Assembly: GCA_021770845.1 (NCBI GenBank)
Contig: JAETQF010000006.1
Coordinates: 45,359-109,358 of the forward strand
DNA length: 64,000 nt
Direction: 5' to 3'
Source of the DNA: Oscillospiraceae bacterium
GTDB lineage: Bacteria; Bacillota; Clostridia; Oscillospirales; Oscillospiraceae
In this document: in pieces, positions 11,051 to 18,367 of the stretch
Layout of the letters: each line of letters starts with the position of its first letter
Position numbering within the stretch: position 1 is the stretch's first letter
Made by a program: the position numbers and the translations under genes
Notes under the pieces: model-generated
What the model was told of the DNA's origin: nothing
The model's database searches: none
What the model saw: the letters and a program-made list of their open reading frames with translations, nothing else

Positions 11051-11435
11051 AATGGGTCAACGGCAGATTGCGGACAACGCCCCAGGCAATCAGCAGGGCG
11101 GCCAGTGCCCAGCACAGGGCGTTTTCCCAGCGGGGGCCGGCCAGCCGCCCCTCCCGGACATACCGGAGGATCATGCGCACGGCCAGCAGCCCCAGGACGG
11201 GCAGCAGGATCAGCAGCACCGGGTTGGCCTCCCACGCCGCCCCCCAGTCCCCCCGGAGGAGGGCAAGGCACATCCGGGTCACCCCGCAGCCGGGGCACAG
11301 CAGGCCGGTGGCCGCCCGGATGGGGCAGGGAAGGGCCAGGCCGGTGAACCGCACCCAGAGGGCATAGGCCAGCCCCGCCGCCAGCAGCGCGGCGCCGCCC
11401 CCCAGCACCCGCCGCAGGCGGCAGGCGCGATCCAT
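11049..11435 (-). CDS. DUF2752 family membrane protein
   Basis: A 128-residue protein with three predicted membrane helices and the DUF2752 signature, CPGCGVTRMCLALLRGDW, just after the first helix. The function of the family is unknown; the paired cysteines suggest metal or redox chemistry but this is inference. The ATG shares one base with the stop of the DUF4234 gene (TGATG), so the two are translationally coupled. Confidence 0.8.
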   Translation of the reverse strand: MDRACRLRRVLGGGAALLAAGLAYALWVRFTGLALPCPIRAATGLLCPGCGVTRMCLALLRGDWGAAWEANPVLLILLPVLGLLAVRMILRYVREGRLAGPRWENALCWALAALLIAWGVVRNLPLTH

Positions 11436-11782
11436 CAGACGTTGGGGGAGTAGTTGTTCAGCTCGCTTTGGACGATGGCCAGGGTGACGATGGACAGGCC
11501 GAACAGATTCAGCAGCAGAAACAGGATGGAGAAGGAGCCGGGCACCACGCCGTTCCGGGCCCGGGAGGCGTCCAGCTTGTCGCCCATCTTCCAGCCCCAA
11601 TAGATGTTGTAGATGCCGCAGGTGACGATGGTGAGCAGCAGGCACATCCCGCCGCCGGGGCCGGGTTCTTCGGTCACCGCGTCCACCTCGTTGACGGCGC
11701 AGACATACCAATACAGCATATAGATCCCGCAGGTGACAATGGACAGGATGACGCACATGGGGACGCTGCGTTTGATGATCAT
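11435..11782 (-). CDS. DUF4234 family membrane protein
   Basis: A 115-residue membrane protein with two repeats of the DUF4234 motif, SIVTCGIYMLYW and TIVTCGIYNIYW, each at the start of a helix, plus a third helix near the C-terminus. Function unknown. The ATG at 11782 is preceded by AAGGAG 8 bases upstream; an ATG ten codons earlier lacks such a site. It is coupled to the downstream DUF2752 gene, a common pairing in Clostridia. Confidence 0.8.
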   Translation of the reverse strand: MIIKRSVPMCVILSIVTCGIYMLYWYVCAVNEVDAVTEEPGPGGGMCLLLTIVTCGIYNIYWGWKMGDKLDASRARNGVVPGSFSILFLLLNLFGLSIVTLAIVQSELNNYSPNV

Positions 11783-11883
11783 ACAGCTCACTCCTTTCTT
11801 TGGAAAGAGCATACCACAGTCCGGGGGGATCTGTCCACAGCCCGAAGGGTTTTTTCAGGAAATCTTAATAGAGATGAAAAAAA

Positions 11884-12765
11884 TTATAAGGGCCTTACGG
11901 TGAAGGAGAGGGTGCGCGCCTCCCCGGGCTGGAGGGTGACGCAGTGGGGCTTGTCCTCAAACCGGCCGCTCTCGTTGTCCCAGGCGGCGCAGCCGTGCCA
12001 GGGCTCCAGGCAGAGGAAGGGGGCGTTGGCCCCGGCCATGGTCCAGAAGGCGATCATGGGGAAGTCCCCAAACTCCATGCGCACGCCCCGGCCCGTGTCC
12101 TTGTGGATCAGCTTGACGCCGGTGGAGCGCAGCCCGTCGAAGATCAGGGTGTCCAGCTTGTCAAAGGGCTCGTGGCTCAGGGGGATGGTGTCCGTGCCCC
12201 GGAGGAGGGGGATGCCCGGGCCCGGGGCCAGAAGCCCTTCGGCAGTGAGGGGGAGGGAGTCGGAGTCCTCCGTCTGATCGAACACCAGCCGGTAGTCCTC
12301 AAACCGCTCGCCGGGGTACAGGGGGCAGTTGAAGGCAGTGTGGGCCCCGATGCAGAAGGGCAGGGGGCTGTCCCCGGGGTTGGAGACGGTGAAGGCAGTG
12401 GAGAAACCGTCCGCCAGCAGCTGGTGCCGCACCCGCAGCAGGAAGGGGAAGGGGTAGCGGGCCAGGGTGTCCGGGCTGTCCCGCAGCTCCAGCACGGCGA
12501 AGTCCTCCCCCTGCTCCGCCAGGGTGAACTCGCTCCCCCGGGCGAAGCCATGGCGGTTCATCTCATAGGTCTGGCCGCCGATGTCCACCCGGCCGTTTTT
12601 CAGGCTGCCCACAATGGGGAACAGAATGGGGTTCCGGCCCGCCCAGTAGGCCGGATCGCCCCCCCAGATGTACTCCGTGCCGGCCCCGTCCCGGAAGGAG
12701 ATGAGCTCGCCCCCCCTGGTGTCCACGGCGGCGGTAAAGGGGCCCTTTTGAAGCGTAACCTGCAT
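11884..12765 (-). CDS. aldose 1-epimerase family protein
   Basis: A 293-residue protein of the galactose-mutarotase fold, of the YeaD/LacX-like branch. It contains the RNPILFPIVGSL, MNRHGFARGSEF and CIGAHTAFNCPL blocks, the latter histidines corresponding to catalytic residues, and a C-terminal EPWHGCAAWDN motif. It would interconvert alpha and beta anomers of a sugar or sugar phosphate in the cytosol. GAGGAGG precedes the ATG. It is monocistronic, with its own promoter divergent from csoR. I see no clear terminator in the 60 bases after it. Confidence 0.88.
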   Translation of the reverse strand: MQVTLQKGPFTAAVDTRGGELISFRDGAGTEYIWGGDPAYWAGRNPILFPIVGSLKNGRVDIGGQTYEMNRHGFARGSEFTLAEQGEDFAVLELRDSPDTLARYPFPFLLRVRHQLLADGFSTAFTVSNPGDSPLPFCIGAHTAFNCPLYPGERFEDYRLVFDQTEDSDSLPLTAEGLLAPGPGIPLLRGTDTIPLSHEPFDKLDTLIFDGLRSTGVKLIHKDTGRGVRMEFGDFPMIAFWTMAGANAPFLCLEPWHGCAAWDNESGRFEDKPHCVTLQPGEARTLSFTVRPL

Positions 12766-12791
12766 GACAATCCCTCCTCTATTTTTGAGAT

Positions 12792-12820
12792 AGTATACCA
12801 TGATTTGCCGGAGAGGGCAA
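12792..12820 (-). promoter_or_regulatory. promoter of the epimerase gene
   Basis: On the minus strand TTGCCC (12815-12820), 17 bases, TATACT (12792-12797). The start lies about 20 bases before the gene. Confidence 0.6.
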
Positions 12821-12844
12821 GCAGAGAAAGTGTACAGTTCCCCC

Positions 12845-12873
12845 TTGACAAAAGCCCAGCGTCGTGATAGGAT
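12845..12873 (+). promoter_or_regulatory. promoter of csoR-copA
   Basis: TTGACA (12845-12850), 17 bases, TAGGAT (12868-12873). The predicted start near 12880 falls inside the palindromic operator, so repressor binding would block initiation directly. Confidence 0.75.
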
Positions 12874-12897
12874 AACACTACCCCCCAGGGGGGTGTT
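12874..12897 (+). promoter_or_regulatory. CsoR-type operator
   Basis: An inverted repeat centred on a run of six C and six G (12881-12892) with outer AACAC/GTGTT arms at 12874-12878 and 12893-12897. CsoR-family sites are GC-tract pseudo-palindromes of this kind. Its position over the transcription start predicts copper-relieved autorepression of csoR-copA. Confidence 0.8.
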
Positions 12898-12918
12898 AAG
12901 ACGAAGGAGGGACAGCCC

Positions 12919-13179
12919 ATGATGGCCGATCAAAAGACGGTGCTGCGGCTGCTGAAAACCGCCCGGGGACAGATCGACGGCATCATCAAGATGGTGGAGG
13001 AGGATCGCTACTGCATGGACATCTCCCAGCAGGTCACCGCCGCCGACGCCATGCTCCGCCGGGCCAACCGGGAGATCCTCACCGCCCACCTGAAGCACTG
13101 CGTGGAGCACGCGGGCAGCGACACGGAGCGGGCGGAGAAGATCGATGAATTGGTGAAGGCGCTGGAGAAGATACTATAA
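12919..13179 (+). CDS. csoR: copper-sensing transcriptional repressor
   Basis: An 86-residue all-helical repressor. The copper(I) ligands of the family are all present with exact spacing: Cys32, His57 and Cys61 (Cys-x24-His-x3-Cys). Arg16 and Gln18 (ARGQIDGI) fit the DNA-contact and allosteric surface. When copper binds, the protein releases its operator. AAGGAGG lies 8 bases upstream. copA follows after 31 bases. The Cys-His-Cys set favours CsoR over the formaldehyde (FrmR) and nickel (RcnR) relatives. Confidence 0.95.
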   Translation: MMADQKTVLRLLKTARGQIDGIIKMVEEDRYCMDISQQVTAADAMLRRANREILTAHLKHCVEHAGSDTERAEKIDELVKALEKIL

Positions 13180-13210
13180 AAAAGCCTGTTTTAAGCGAGG
13201 TGAACCCGAC

Positions 13211-15751
13211 ATGAAGCAAAAATTCAACGTCACCGGCATGACCTGCTCCGCCTGCTCCGCCCATGTGGACAAGGCGGTGCGGAAGCTGGACGGGGTGTGC
13301 GAGGTGAACGTCAACCTGCTGGGCGGCTCCATGACGGTGGACTGGGACGGGGCGCTGACCCCGGATCAGATCGTGTCCGCCGTGGAGAAGGCGGGGTACG
13401 GCGCGTCCCTGCCCGCCGCCCCGGGGGAGGGTACGGCCCAGGCCCCGGCCAAGCCCGCCGCGGACGCCATGGAGGACGACCTCAAAAATATGAGGGCGCG
13501 GCTGATCTCCTCCTTTGTGTTCCTCATCCCTCTGTTCTACCTGTCCATGGGGCACATGATGGGCTGGCCCATCCCCCGCTTCTTCCACGGGGCGGAAAAC
13601 GCCATGATCTACGCCCTGACGCTCTTTCTGCTCACCGTGCCCATCCTGGTGATCAACCAGAAATACTACCGGGTGGGCTTCAAGACCCTGTTCCACCTGT
13701 CCCCCAACATGGACTCCCTCATCGCCGTGGGCTCCGCCGCCGCCGTGGTGTACGGCGTCGCGGCGCTGTACTGCATCGGCTGGGGGCTGGGCCACGGGGA
13801 CATGGCCCTGGTGGAGCACTACTCCATGGATCTGTACTTCGAGTCGGCGGGGATGATTTTGACCCTGATCACCCTGGGTAAATACCTGGAAACCCGCTCC
13901 AAGGGCAAGACGGGCCAGGCCATCGCCCGGCTGATGGATCTCACCCCCAAGACCGCCACGGTGATCCGGAACGGCACGGAGGCGGAGGTGCCCGTGGAGC
14001 AGGTGCAGGCGGGGGATCTGGTGCTGGTGCGGCCCGGCGGCTCGGTGCCGGTGGACGGCGTGGTGGTGGAGGGCGCGTCCAGCGTGGACGAGTCCGCCCT
14101 CACCGGCGAGTCCATCCCGGTGGACAAGGGCCCCGGGGATACGGTGATCTCCGCCTCCATCAACAAATCCGGGGTGCTCACCCTCCGGGCCACCCGGGTG
14201 GGGCAGGACACCACCCTGGCCCAGATGATCCGGCTGGTGGACGAGGCGGCCTCCTCCAAGGCCCCCATCGCCAAGCTGGCGGACAGGGTGGCGGGGGTGT
14301 TCGTCCCGGTGGTGATGGCCATTGCGCTGATCACCGCGGTCATCTGGATGATCGCCACCGGCTCCATCGAGCGGGCCCTCACCTCCGGCGTGGCGGTGCT
14401 GGTGATCTCCTGTCCCTGCGCCCTGGGCCTTGCCACCCCGGTGGCCATCATGGTGGGCACCGGCAAGGGTGCCGAGCACGGCATCCTGGTGAAGTCCGCC
14501 GAGGGGCTGGAGCACCTGCGCTCCGTCACCACGGTGGTGCTGGACAAGACGGGCACCGTCACCGAGGGCAAGCCCAAGGTCACCGACGTGTACCCCCTGG
14601 GCAAGACTACGGCGGAGGAGCTGCTGTGCGTGGCGGCCTCTCTGGAGAAGCCCTCCGAGCACCCCCTGGGCGGGGCTGTGGTGGAGGAGGCGGAGCGCCG
14701 CAATATCCCCCTGGCCCCGGTGACGGGCTTTGAAGCCGTCCACGGCAAGGGGGTGCGGGGGAGCATCCAGGGCGCGGCCTACCTGGCGGGCAACGCCGCC
14801 ATGCTGGCGGACGCCAAGGTGGAGCTGGGCCAGGACGCCATGATCGCCGACGGGCTGGCGGAGCAGGGCAAGACGCCCCTGTTCTTCGTGGAGGACGGCC
14901 GTCCCATCGGCATCATCGCCGTGGCGGACACGGTGAAGGAGACCAGCCGGGCGGCCATCGAGGGCTTCCAGAAGCTGGGGCTGAAGGTGGTGATGCTCAC
15001 CGGGGACAACCGGCGCACCGCCGAGGCCATCGGCCGTGAGCTGGGGTTGACGGACGTGGTGAGCGAGGTGCTCCCCGCCGACAAGGAACGGCAGATCGCC
15101 GCCCTCCAGGAGAAGGGCGAGAAGGTGGCCATGGTGGGGGACGGCATCAACGACGCCCCGGCCCTGGCAAGGGCGGACGTGGGTCTGGCCATCGGCGCGG
15201 GGGCGGACGTGGCCATCGAGAGCGCCGACATTGTGCTGATGAAGTCGGATCTGGCGGACGCGGTGACGGCGGTGGAGCTGTCCCGGGCCACCATCCGCAA
15301 CGTGAAGCAGAACCTGTTCTGGGCGTTTTTCTACAACGCCGTGTGTATCCCGGTGGCGGCGGGGGTGCTGGCCATCTGGGGCGGGCCCCAGCTCAGCCCC
15401 ATGATCGCCGGGGCGGCCATGAGCTTCAGCTCGGTGTGCGTGGTGACCAACGCCCTGCGTCTGCGGTTCTTCAAGCCCAGCATCCAGTCCCATCCAGAGG
15501 TAAACTCCGGCGGAAAACCCGCCGCTGAAGTGAAAGGAGAACAAAAAGCGATGGAAAAGAAAGTCGTCATTGAGGGCATGATGTGCCAGAACTGCCGCGC
15601 CCACGTGGACAAGGCGCTCAACGGCATCCCCGGCGTGTCCGCCACGGTGGATCTGGACAGCAAGACCGCCGTCGTCACGGGGGACGTGACCGACGAGGCC
15701 ATCCGCGCCGCCGTGGAGGAGGCCGGGTACAAGGTGGCGTCCATTCAGTAA
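13211..15751 (+). CDS. copA: copper-exporting P1B-type ATPase with a C-terminal metallochaperone-like domain
   Basis: An 846-residue membrane pump that exports Cu(I). An N-terminal HMA domain binds copper through Cys12 and Cys15 (GMTCSAC). Eight membrane helices surround the transport motif Cys401-Pro-Cys403; the actuator TGES loop, phosphorylated Asp445 (DKTGT) and GDGINDAPAL hinge are intact. The TM7 YN and TM8 MSxSS ligands mark the Cu(I) subgroup. After TM8 and a short linker comes a second HMA domain (Cys792, Cys795 in GMMCQNC), which is unusual at the C-terminus and resembles a free CopZ. An internal ribosome site lies just before it. Confidence 0.95.
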   Translation: MKQKFNVTGMTCSACSAHVDKAVRKLDGVCEVNVNLLGGSMTVDWDGALTPDQIVSAVEKAGYGASLPAAPGEGTAQAPAKPAADAMEDDLKNMRARLISSFVFLIPLFYLSMGHMMGWPIPRFFHGAENAMIYALTLFLLTVPILVINQKYYRVGFKTLFHLSPNMDSLIAVGSAAAVVYGVAALYCIGWGLGHGDMALVEHYSMDLYFESAGMILTLITLGKYLETRSKGKTGQAIARLMDLTPKTATVIRNGTEAEVPVEQVQAGDLVLVRPGGSVPVDGVVVEGASSVDESALTGESIPVDKGPGDTVISASINKSGVLTLRATRVGQDTTLAQMIRLVDEAASSKAPIAKLADRVAGVFVPVVMAIALITAVIWMIATGSIERALTSGVAVLVISCPCALGLATPVAIMVGTGKGAEHGILVKSAEGLEHLRSVTTVVLDKTGTVTEGKPKVTDVYPLGKTTAEELLCVAASLEKPSEHPLGGAVVEEAERRNIPLAPVTGFEAVHGKGVRGSIQGAAYLAGNAAMLADAKVELGQDAMIADGLAEQGKTPLFFVEDGRPIGIIAVADTVKETSRAAIEGFQKLGLKVVMLTGDNRRTAEAIGRELGLTDVVSEVLPADKERQIAALQEKGEKVAMVGDGINDAPALARADVGLAIGAGADVAIESADIVLMKSDLADAVTAVELSRATIRNVKQNLFWAFFYNAVCIPVAAGVLAIWGGPQLSPMIAGAAMSFSSVCVVTNALRLRFFKPSIQSHPEVNSGGKPAAEVKGEQKAMEKKVVIEGMMCQNCRAHVDKALNGIPGVSATVDLDSKTAVVTGDVTDEAIRAAVEEAGYKVASIQ
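15533..15553 (+). promoter_or_regulatory. possible internal start giving a free CopZ-like domain
   Basis: Inside copA, AAAGGAG (15533-15539) lies 11 bases before an in-frame ATG at 15551. Initiation here would make a 66-residue copper chaperone ending at 15751. The spacing is a little long but usable. It may also be the relic of a separate copZ gene fused to copA. Confidence 0.45.
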
Positions 15752-15754
15752 CGT

Positions 15755-15796
15755 AAAAAACTCCCTCCCCCGCCTGCGCGGGGGAGGGAGTTTTTT
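15755..15796. terminator. bidirectional terminator after copA
   Basis: A 13-bp GC-rich stem (15761-15773 with 15778-15790) is flanked by six A and six T, extending the stem and giving U-tracts in both directions. It ends csoR-copA and the convergent minus-strand operon. Confidence 0.9.
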
Positions 15797-16362
15797 CACC
15801 CCTCCGAAAGGAATGGAAACTTGTTTTTGAGAAAGTATCGGTATTCAGGATGATCCCCTGCGCTGTCGTACTCCTCCCGCATGGTGCGCAGGATCCACGC
15901 CCGGTTTTGCTCCGTCAGCTCCCCGTACCGGGTGAGGGCCAGCAGCCCGGCCCGCTCCGCCGTTAGGATCGCCGCCAGCGCGTCCGGGACGAATTCCACC
16001 CCGTCCACCGGCACGGGCTGGGCGGACACGGCGGCGTCCGGGATGGCGATGTCCTGCGGGGACTTCTGGATGATGGCCGCCCGGTAGATGTACCCGGAGA
16101 CGCCCCGGTAGGTGTCCTCCAGCGCGCCGGGGTAGTATTCCTCCAGCAGCAGCACCCCATCCCGGAAGCCGTAGGGGCCCCATTTCGTCCACGGGCCGGC
16201 GTGGGGGAAGCCCGTCTCCCGGCAGAATTTTTCCACCGCATTGCTCAGATAGACCAGCACGTTTTCCCGCTTTGTGGAGAAGTAGACCAGGGGAACGCCA
16301 TGGTTGGAGCGCCGGGGCTCCAGCACGGTGAGGCCCGGGATGGGGGACGCGTGATAGTACAT
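15796..16362 (-). CDS. conserved protein of unknown function
   Basis: A 188-residue soluble protein I cannot place. It begins MYYHASPIPGLTVLEPR and continues with a segment around NHGVPLVYFSTKRENVLVYL; the pattern of an early histidine followed by a YFST-type strand vaguely recalls ADP-ribosyltransferase-like folds, but I do not see a confident catalytic triad. The C-terminus has a helical RAWILRTMREEYDS stretch. GGAGGG lies 6 bases before the ATG. It is last in an operon with an rluD-like gene, a GNAT and a small membrane protein. Confidence 0.6.
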   Translation of the reverse strand: MYYHASPIPGLTVLEPRRSNHGVPLVYFSTKRENVLVYLSNAVEKFCRETGFPHAGPWTKWGPYGFRDGVLLLEEYYPGALEDTYRGVSGYIYRAAIIQKSPQDIAIPDAAVSAQPVPVDGVEFVPDALAAILTAERAGLLALTRYGELTEQNRAWILRTMREEYDSAGDHPEYRYFLKNKFPFLSEG

Positions 16363-16378
16363 GGAAGCCCTCCCCGCT

Positions 16379-16834
16379 TTACAAAATAAAATTGACGATG
16401 GTGGAGATCAGGTGACAGGCCGCAAAGCCGCCTGCCGCCAGCAGGGCGGGGGCGTTTTTCCGGGCCGCGGAATGGAACAGAAAGGCCCCGCAGGGGGCAA
16501 GGCAGAGGATTAAAACCACGACGGTTCCAGCGGCTCCGGCGTAATAGGCCGCCCACCCGGCGAGGTACAGCACCAGGCACAGGACAACGCCCGCCGCCCA
16601 TCCGCGCTTTACGGATCCGCCACGCGCCGGATTGACCACCCCGCACAGCGCCGCCGCCAGCGCGATTTGAAAGACCTGGCCCGCTGTGTCAAGAAACGGC
16701 GTGGCCGATTCCGCCCGGAGGATATCATTGGGTGCGGGCAGGGCAAACCACACGAAATTGGGGAGCATGATCAGCAGAAACAGCCCCAGCCCCCAGGGGT
16801 CAAACCCAAACCTGTAGGTTTTGATGTTCCACAT
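16379..16834 (-). CDS. small polytopic membrane protein, unknown function
   Basis: A 151-residue hydrophobic protein with about five predicted membrane helices (near residues 15-33, 50-65, 78-95, 98-118 and 130-150) and few charged residues between them. No family signature is recognisable. Its start is only 3 bases after the GNAT stop (TGAAGGATG), with AGG serving as the ribosome site, so translation is coupled. Confidence 0.6.
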   Translation of the reverse strand: MWNIKTYRFGFDPWGLGLFLLIMLPNFVWFALPAPNDILRAESATPFLDTAGQVFQIALAAALCGVVNPARGGSVKRGWAAGVVLCLVLYLAGWAAYYAGAAGTVVVLILCLAPCGAFLFHSAARKNAPALLAAGGFAACHLISTIVNFIL

Positions 16835-16837
16835 CCT

Positions 16838-17305
16838 TCACCCACCCCACTTGCGGACATACATCCGGGAGGGCCGCTCCTCTCCGTCCCCCTGGGCCAT
16901 GCAGAAAAACTCCCAGCCGTACCGCTCATAGAAGGACGTGTGATCGGTGAGCAGGTACAGGGTGTCCACCCCCAGCCCCGCCATATCGGCGCAGGCGTGC
17001 TCCAGCAGCGCCCCGGCGATCCCCCGGCAGCGGTACGCCTCCTCCACATAGACGGCGCACACGTTGGGGGTCAGATCCTTCCGGTCGTGGAAGTCGTTCT
17101 TAATGACCCCCAGCCCGCCGATGACAACGCCGCCATCCACGGCCACGTACCACTGGGGCACGGGGCCTTTTCCCTCAATACATTCCGCCATGCTCTCCCG
17201 GTAGGCGGCCAGGGGGACGCTCCATTTCTCATGAAACCACGCCGCCGCCTGCTCCAGCTCGCCCAGTGACCGCCGCTCCCGCAGGTTCCAGATCTCCCAG
17301 GCCAA
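16838..17305 (-). CDS. GNAT family N-acetyltransferase
   Basis: A 155-residue acetyl-CoA-dependent acyltransferase. Motif A, the CoA pyrophosphate loop, reads YRCRGIAGALLEHA and is preceded by a VCAVYVEE strand; the FYERYGWEF segment is the usual C-terminal motif. The substrate is unknown. The start appears to be TTG at 17305 with GAGGGG just upstream, 6 bases after the stop of the pseudouridine synthase gene; no ATG exists nearby in frame. Confidence 0.85.
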   Translation of the reverse strand: MAWEIWNLRERRSLGELEQAAAWFHEKWSVPLAAYRESMAECIEGKGPVPQWYVAVDGGVVIGGLGVIKNDFHDRKDLTPNVCAVYVEEAYRCRGIAGALLEHACADMAGLGVDTLYLLTDHTSFYERYGWEFFCMAQGDGEERPSRMYVRKWGG

Positions 17306-17311
17306 TGCCCC

Positions 17312-18274
17312 TCACCCCTTCGGAAAATATTCCTCCACAAAGTCCACGTCCTCCACCGTCCACTCCCGCCCGTTCAGCGGCTCCAGACACCCCGCATCGG
17401 TGGTGAACGCAAACCGCAGCTTATAGGAGTACAGCGCCTGATACCGCCGCCCGAACCGCTGCCCGTCCCGCTCCCGGCCGTACTTGCCGTCTCCCAGCAG
17501 AGGGTGGCCCGCGGCGGCGAACTGGGCCCGGATCTGGTGGGTGCGCCCGGTGATGAGGTCGCACTCCACCAGCGACAGCCCGTTGCGCGTCTCCAGCGTA
17601 CGGTACAGCGTCACCGCCGTCCTGCCCCCCGGCACAGGCCTGTCAAACACCCGCACCTGGGCCCGGTTTTCGTCCTTGAGGAGGTAGCCCTTCAGCTGCC
17701 CCTCCCGGGGGGCCATCTCCCCGTGGATCACGCACAGGTACAGCTTTTGCAGCTCCCGATCCCGGATCTTCTGGTTCATCACCCGCAGGGCCTCCGCCGT
17801 CTTGGCGGCGATGACGATCCCCCCGGTGTTCCGGTCGATGCGGTTGCACAGGGCGGGGGCGAAGGTGTGTTCCCGGTAGGGCGACCACTCCCGCTTCTGG
17901 TAGAGGTACGCCTGCACGTGGGTGATGAGGGTGTCCACCTGCTCCGTCTCGTCGGGGTGCACCACCATGCCCGGGCGCTTGTCCAGCAGGAGCAGGTTTT
18001 CGTCCTCGTACAGGATGTTGAGCCGGGGCCTGGCCACCCGGAGGAAGGCGTTATCCGGGGTGGGCGCGTCAAAAAACTCATCGTTGAGATAGAGCTGGAG
18101 CACGTCCCCGGCCTGGAGCCGATCATCCCGCTTGGCGGGCTTCCCGTTGCGCTTCACCCGCTTCAGCCGGATATACTTCTGGGCCAGCGGGGCGGGGAGG
18201 AGGGGCACCGCCTTGTCCAGCCAGCGATCCAGCCGCTGGCCCCCGTCGTTGGGGCCGATGGTAAATTCCTTCAA
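17312..18274 (-). CDS. RluA/RluD-family pseudouridine synthase
   Basis: A 320-residue enzyme that isomerises uridine in rRNA. An N-terminal S4 RNA-binding domain (about 1-65, GQRLDRWLDKAVPLL and IRLKRVKRNGKPAKRDDRL) is followed by the catalytic domain with NRIDRNTGGIVIAAK, in which Asp of RIDR is the nucleophile, and the GRTHQIRAQFAAAGHPLLGD motif. The TTG start at 18274 has GGGGAGG 7 bases upstream and gives the usual family N-terminus. It is first in the four-gene operon. Confidence 0.9.
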   Translation of the reverse strand: MKEFTIGPNDGGQRLDRWLDKAVPLLPAPLAQKYIRLKRVKRNGKPAKRDDRLQAGDVLQLYLNDEFFDAPTPDNAFLRVARPRLNILYEDENLLLLDKRPGMVVHPDETEQVDTLITHVQAYLYQKREWSPYREHTFAPALCNRIDRNTGGIVIAAKTAEALRVMNQKIRDRELQKLYLCVIHGEMAPREGQLKGYLLKDENRAQVRVFDRPVPGGRTAVTLYRTLETRNGLSLVECDLITGRTHQIRAQFAAAGHPLLGDGKYGRERDGQRFGRRYQALYSYKLRFAFTTDAGCLEPLNGREWTVEDVDFVEEYFPKG

Positions 18275-18289
18275 GCGAACGCCTCCCCG

Positions 18290-18332
18290 CAAAAAAATAC
18301 CTCCGCGCTCCCAGGAAAGGGGCGCGGAGGTA
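18290..18332 (-). terminator. galT terminator overlapping the rluD-like promoter
   Basis: A 10-bp stem (about 18300-18309 with 18322-18331) is followed on the minus strand by ATTTTTTTG. It ends the galK-galT transcript. The predicted start of the next promoter lies within the 5' arm, so transcripts from that promoter could not form the complete stem. Confidence 0.75.
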
Positions 18333-18361
18333 ATTCTATCACAAAGGGCCCCGGGACGCAA
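18333..18361 (-). promoter_or_regulatory. promoter of the rluD-like operon
   Basis: On the minus strand TTGCGT (18356-18361), 17 bases, TAGAAT (18333-18338), between the galT stop and the terminator hairpin. Confidence 0.55.
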
Positions 18362-18367
18362 GGGCGC

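Noticed and set aside
12766..13110. N-terminal extension of the epimerase reading across the csoR promoter
   Set aside because: It would cover the csoR promoter, operator and coding region; the ATG at 12765 has a strong ribosome site and the family N-terminus.
13079..15799. Very long open frame antisense to copA
   Set aside because: Product is rich in His, Gly, Pro and Arg with no family motif; it mirrors the GC3 bias of copA, which is beyond doubt. No promoter or ribosome site serves it.
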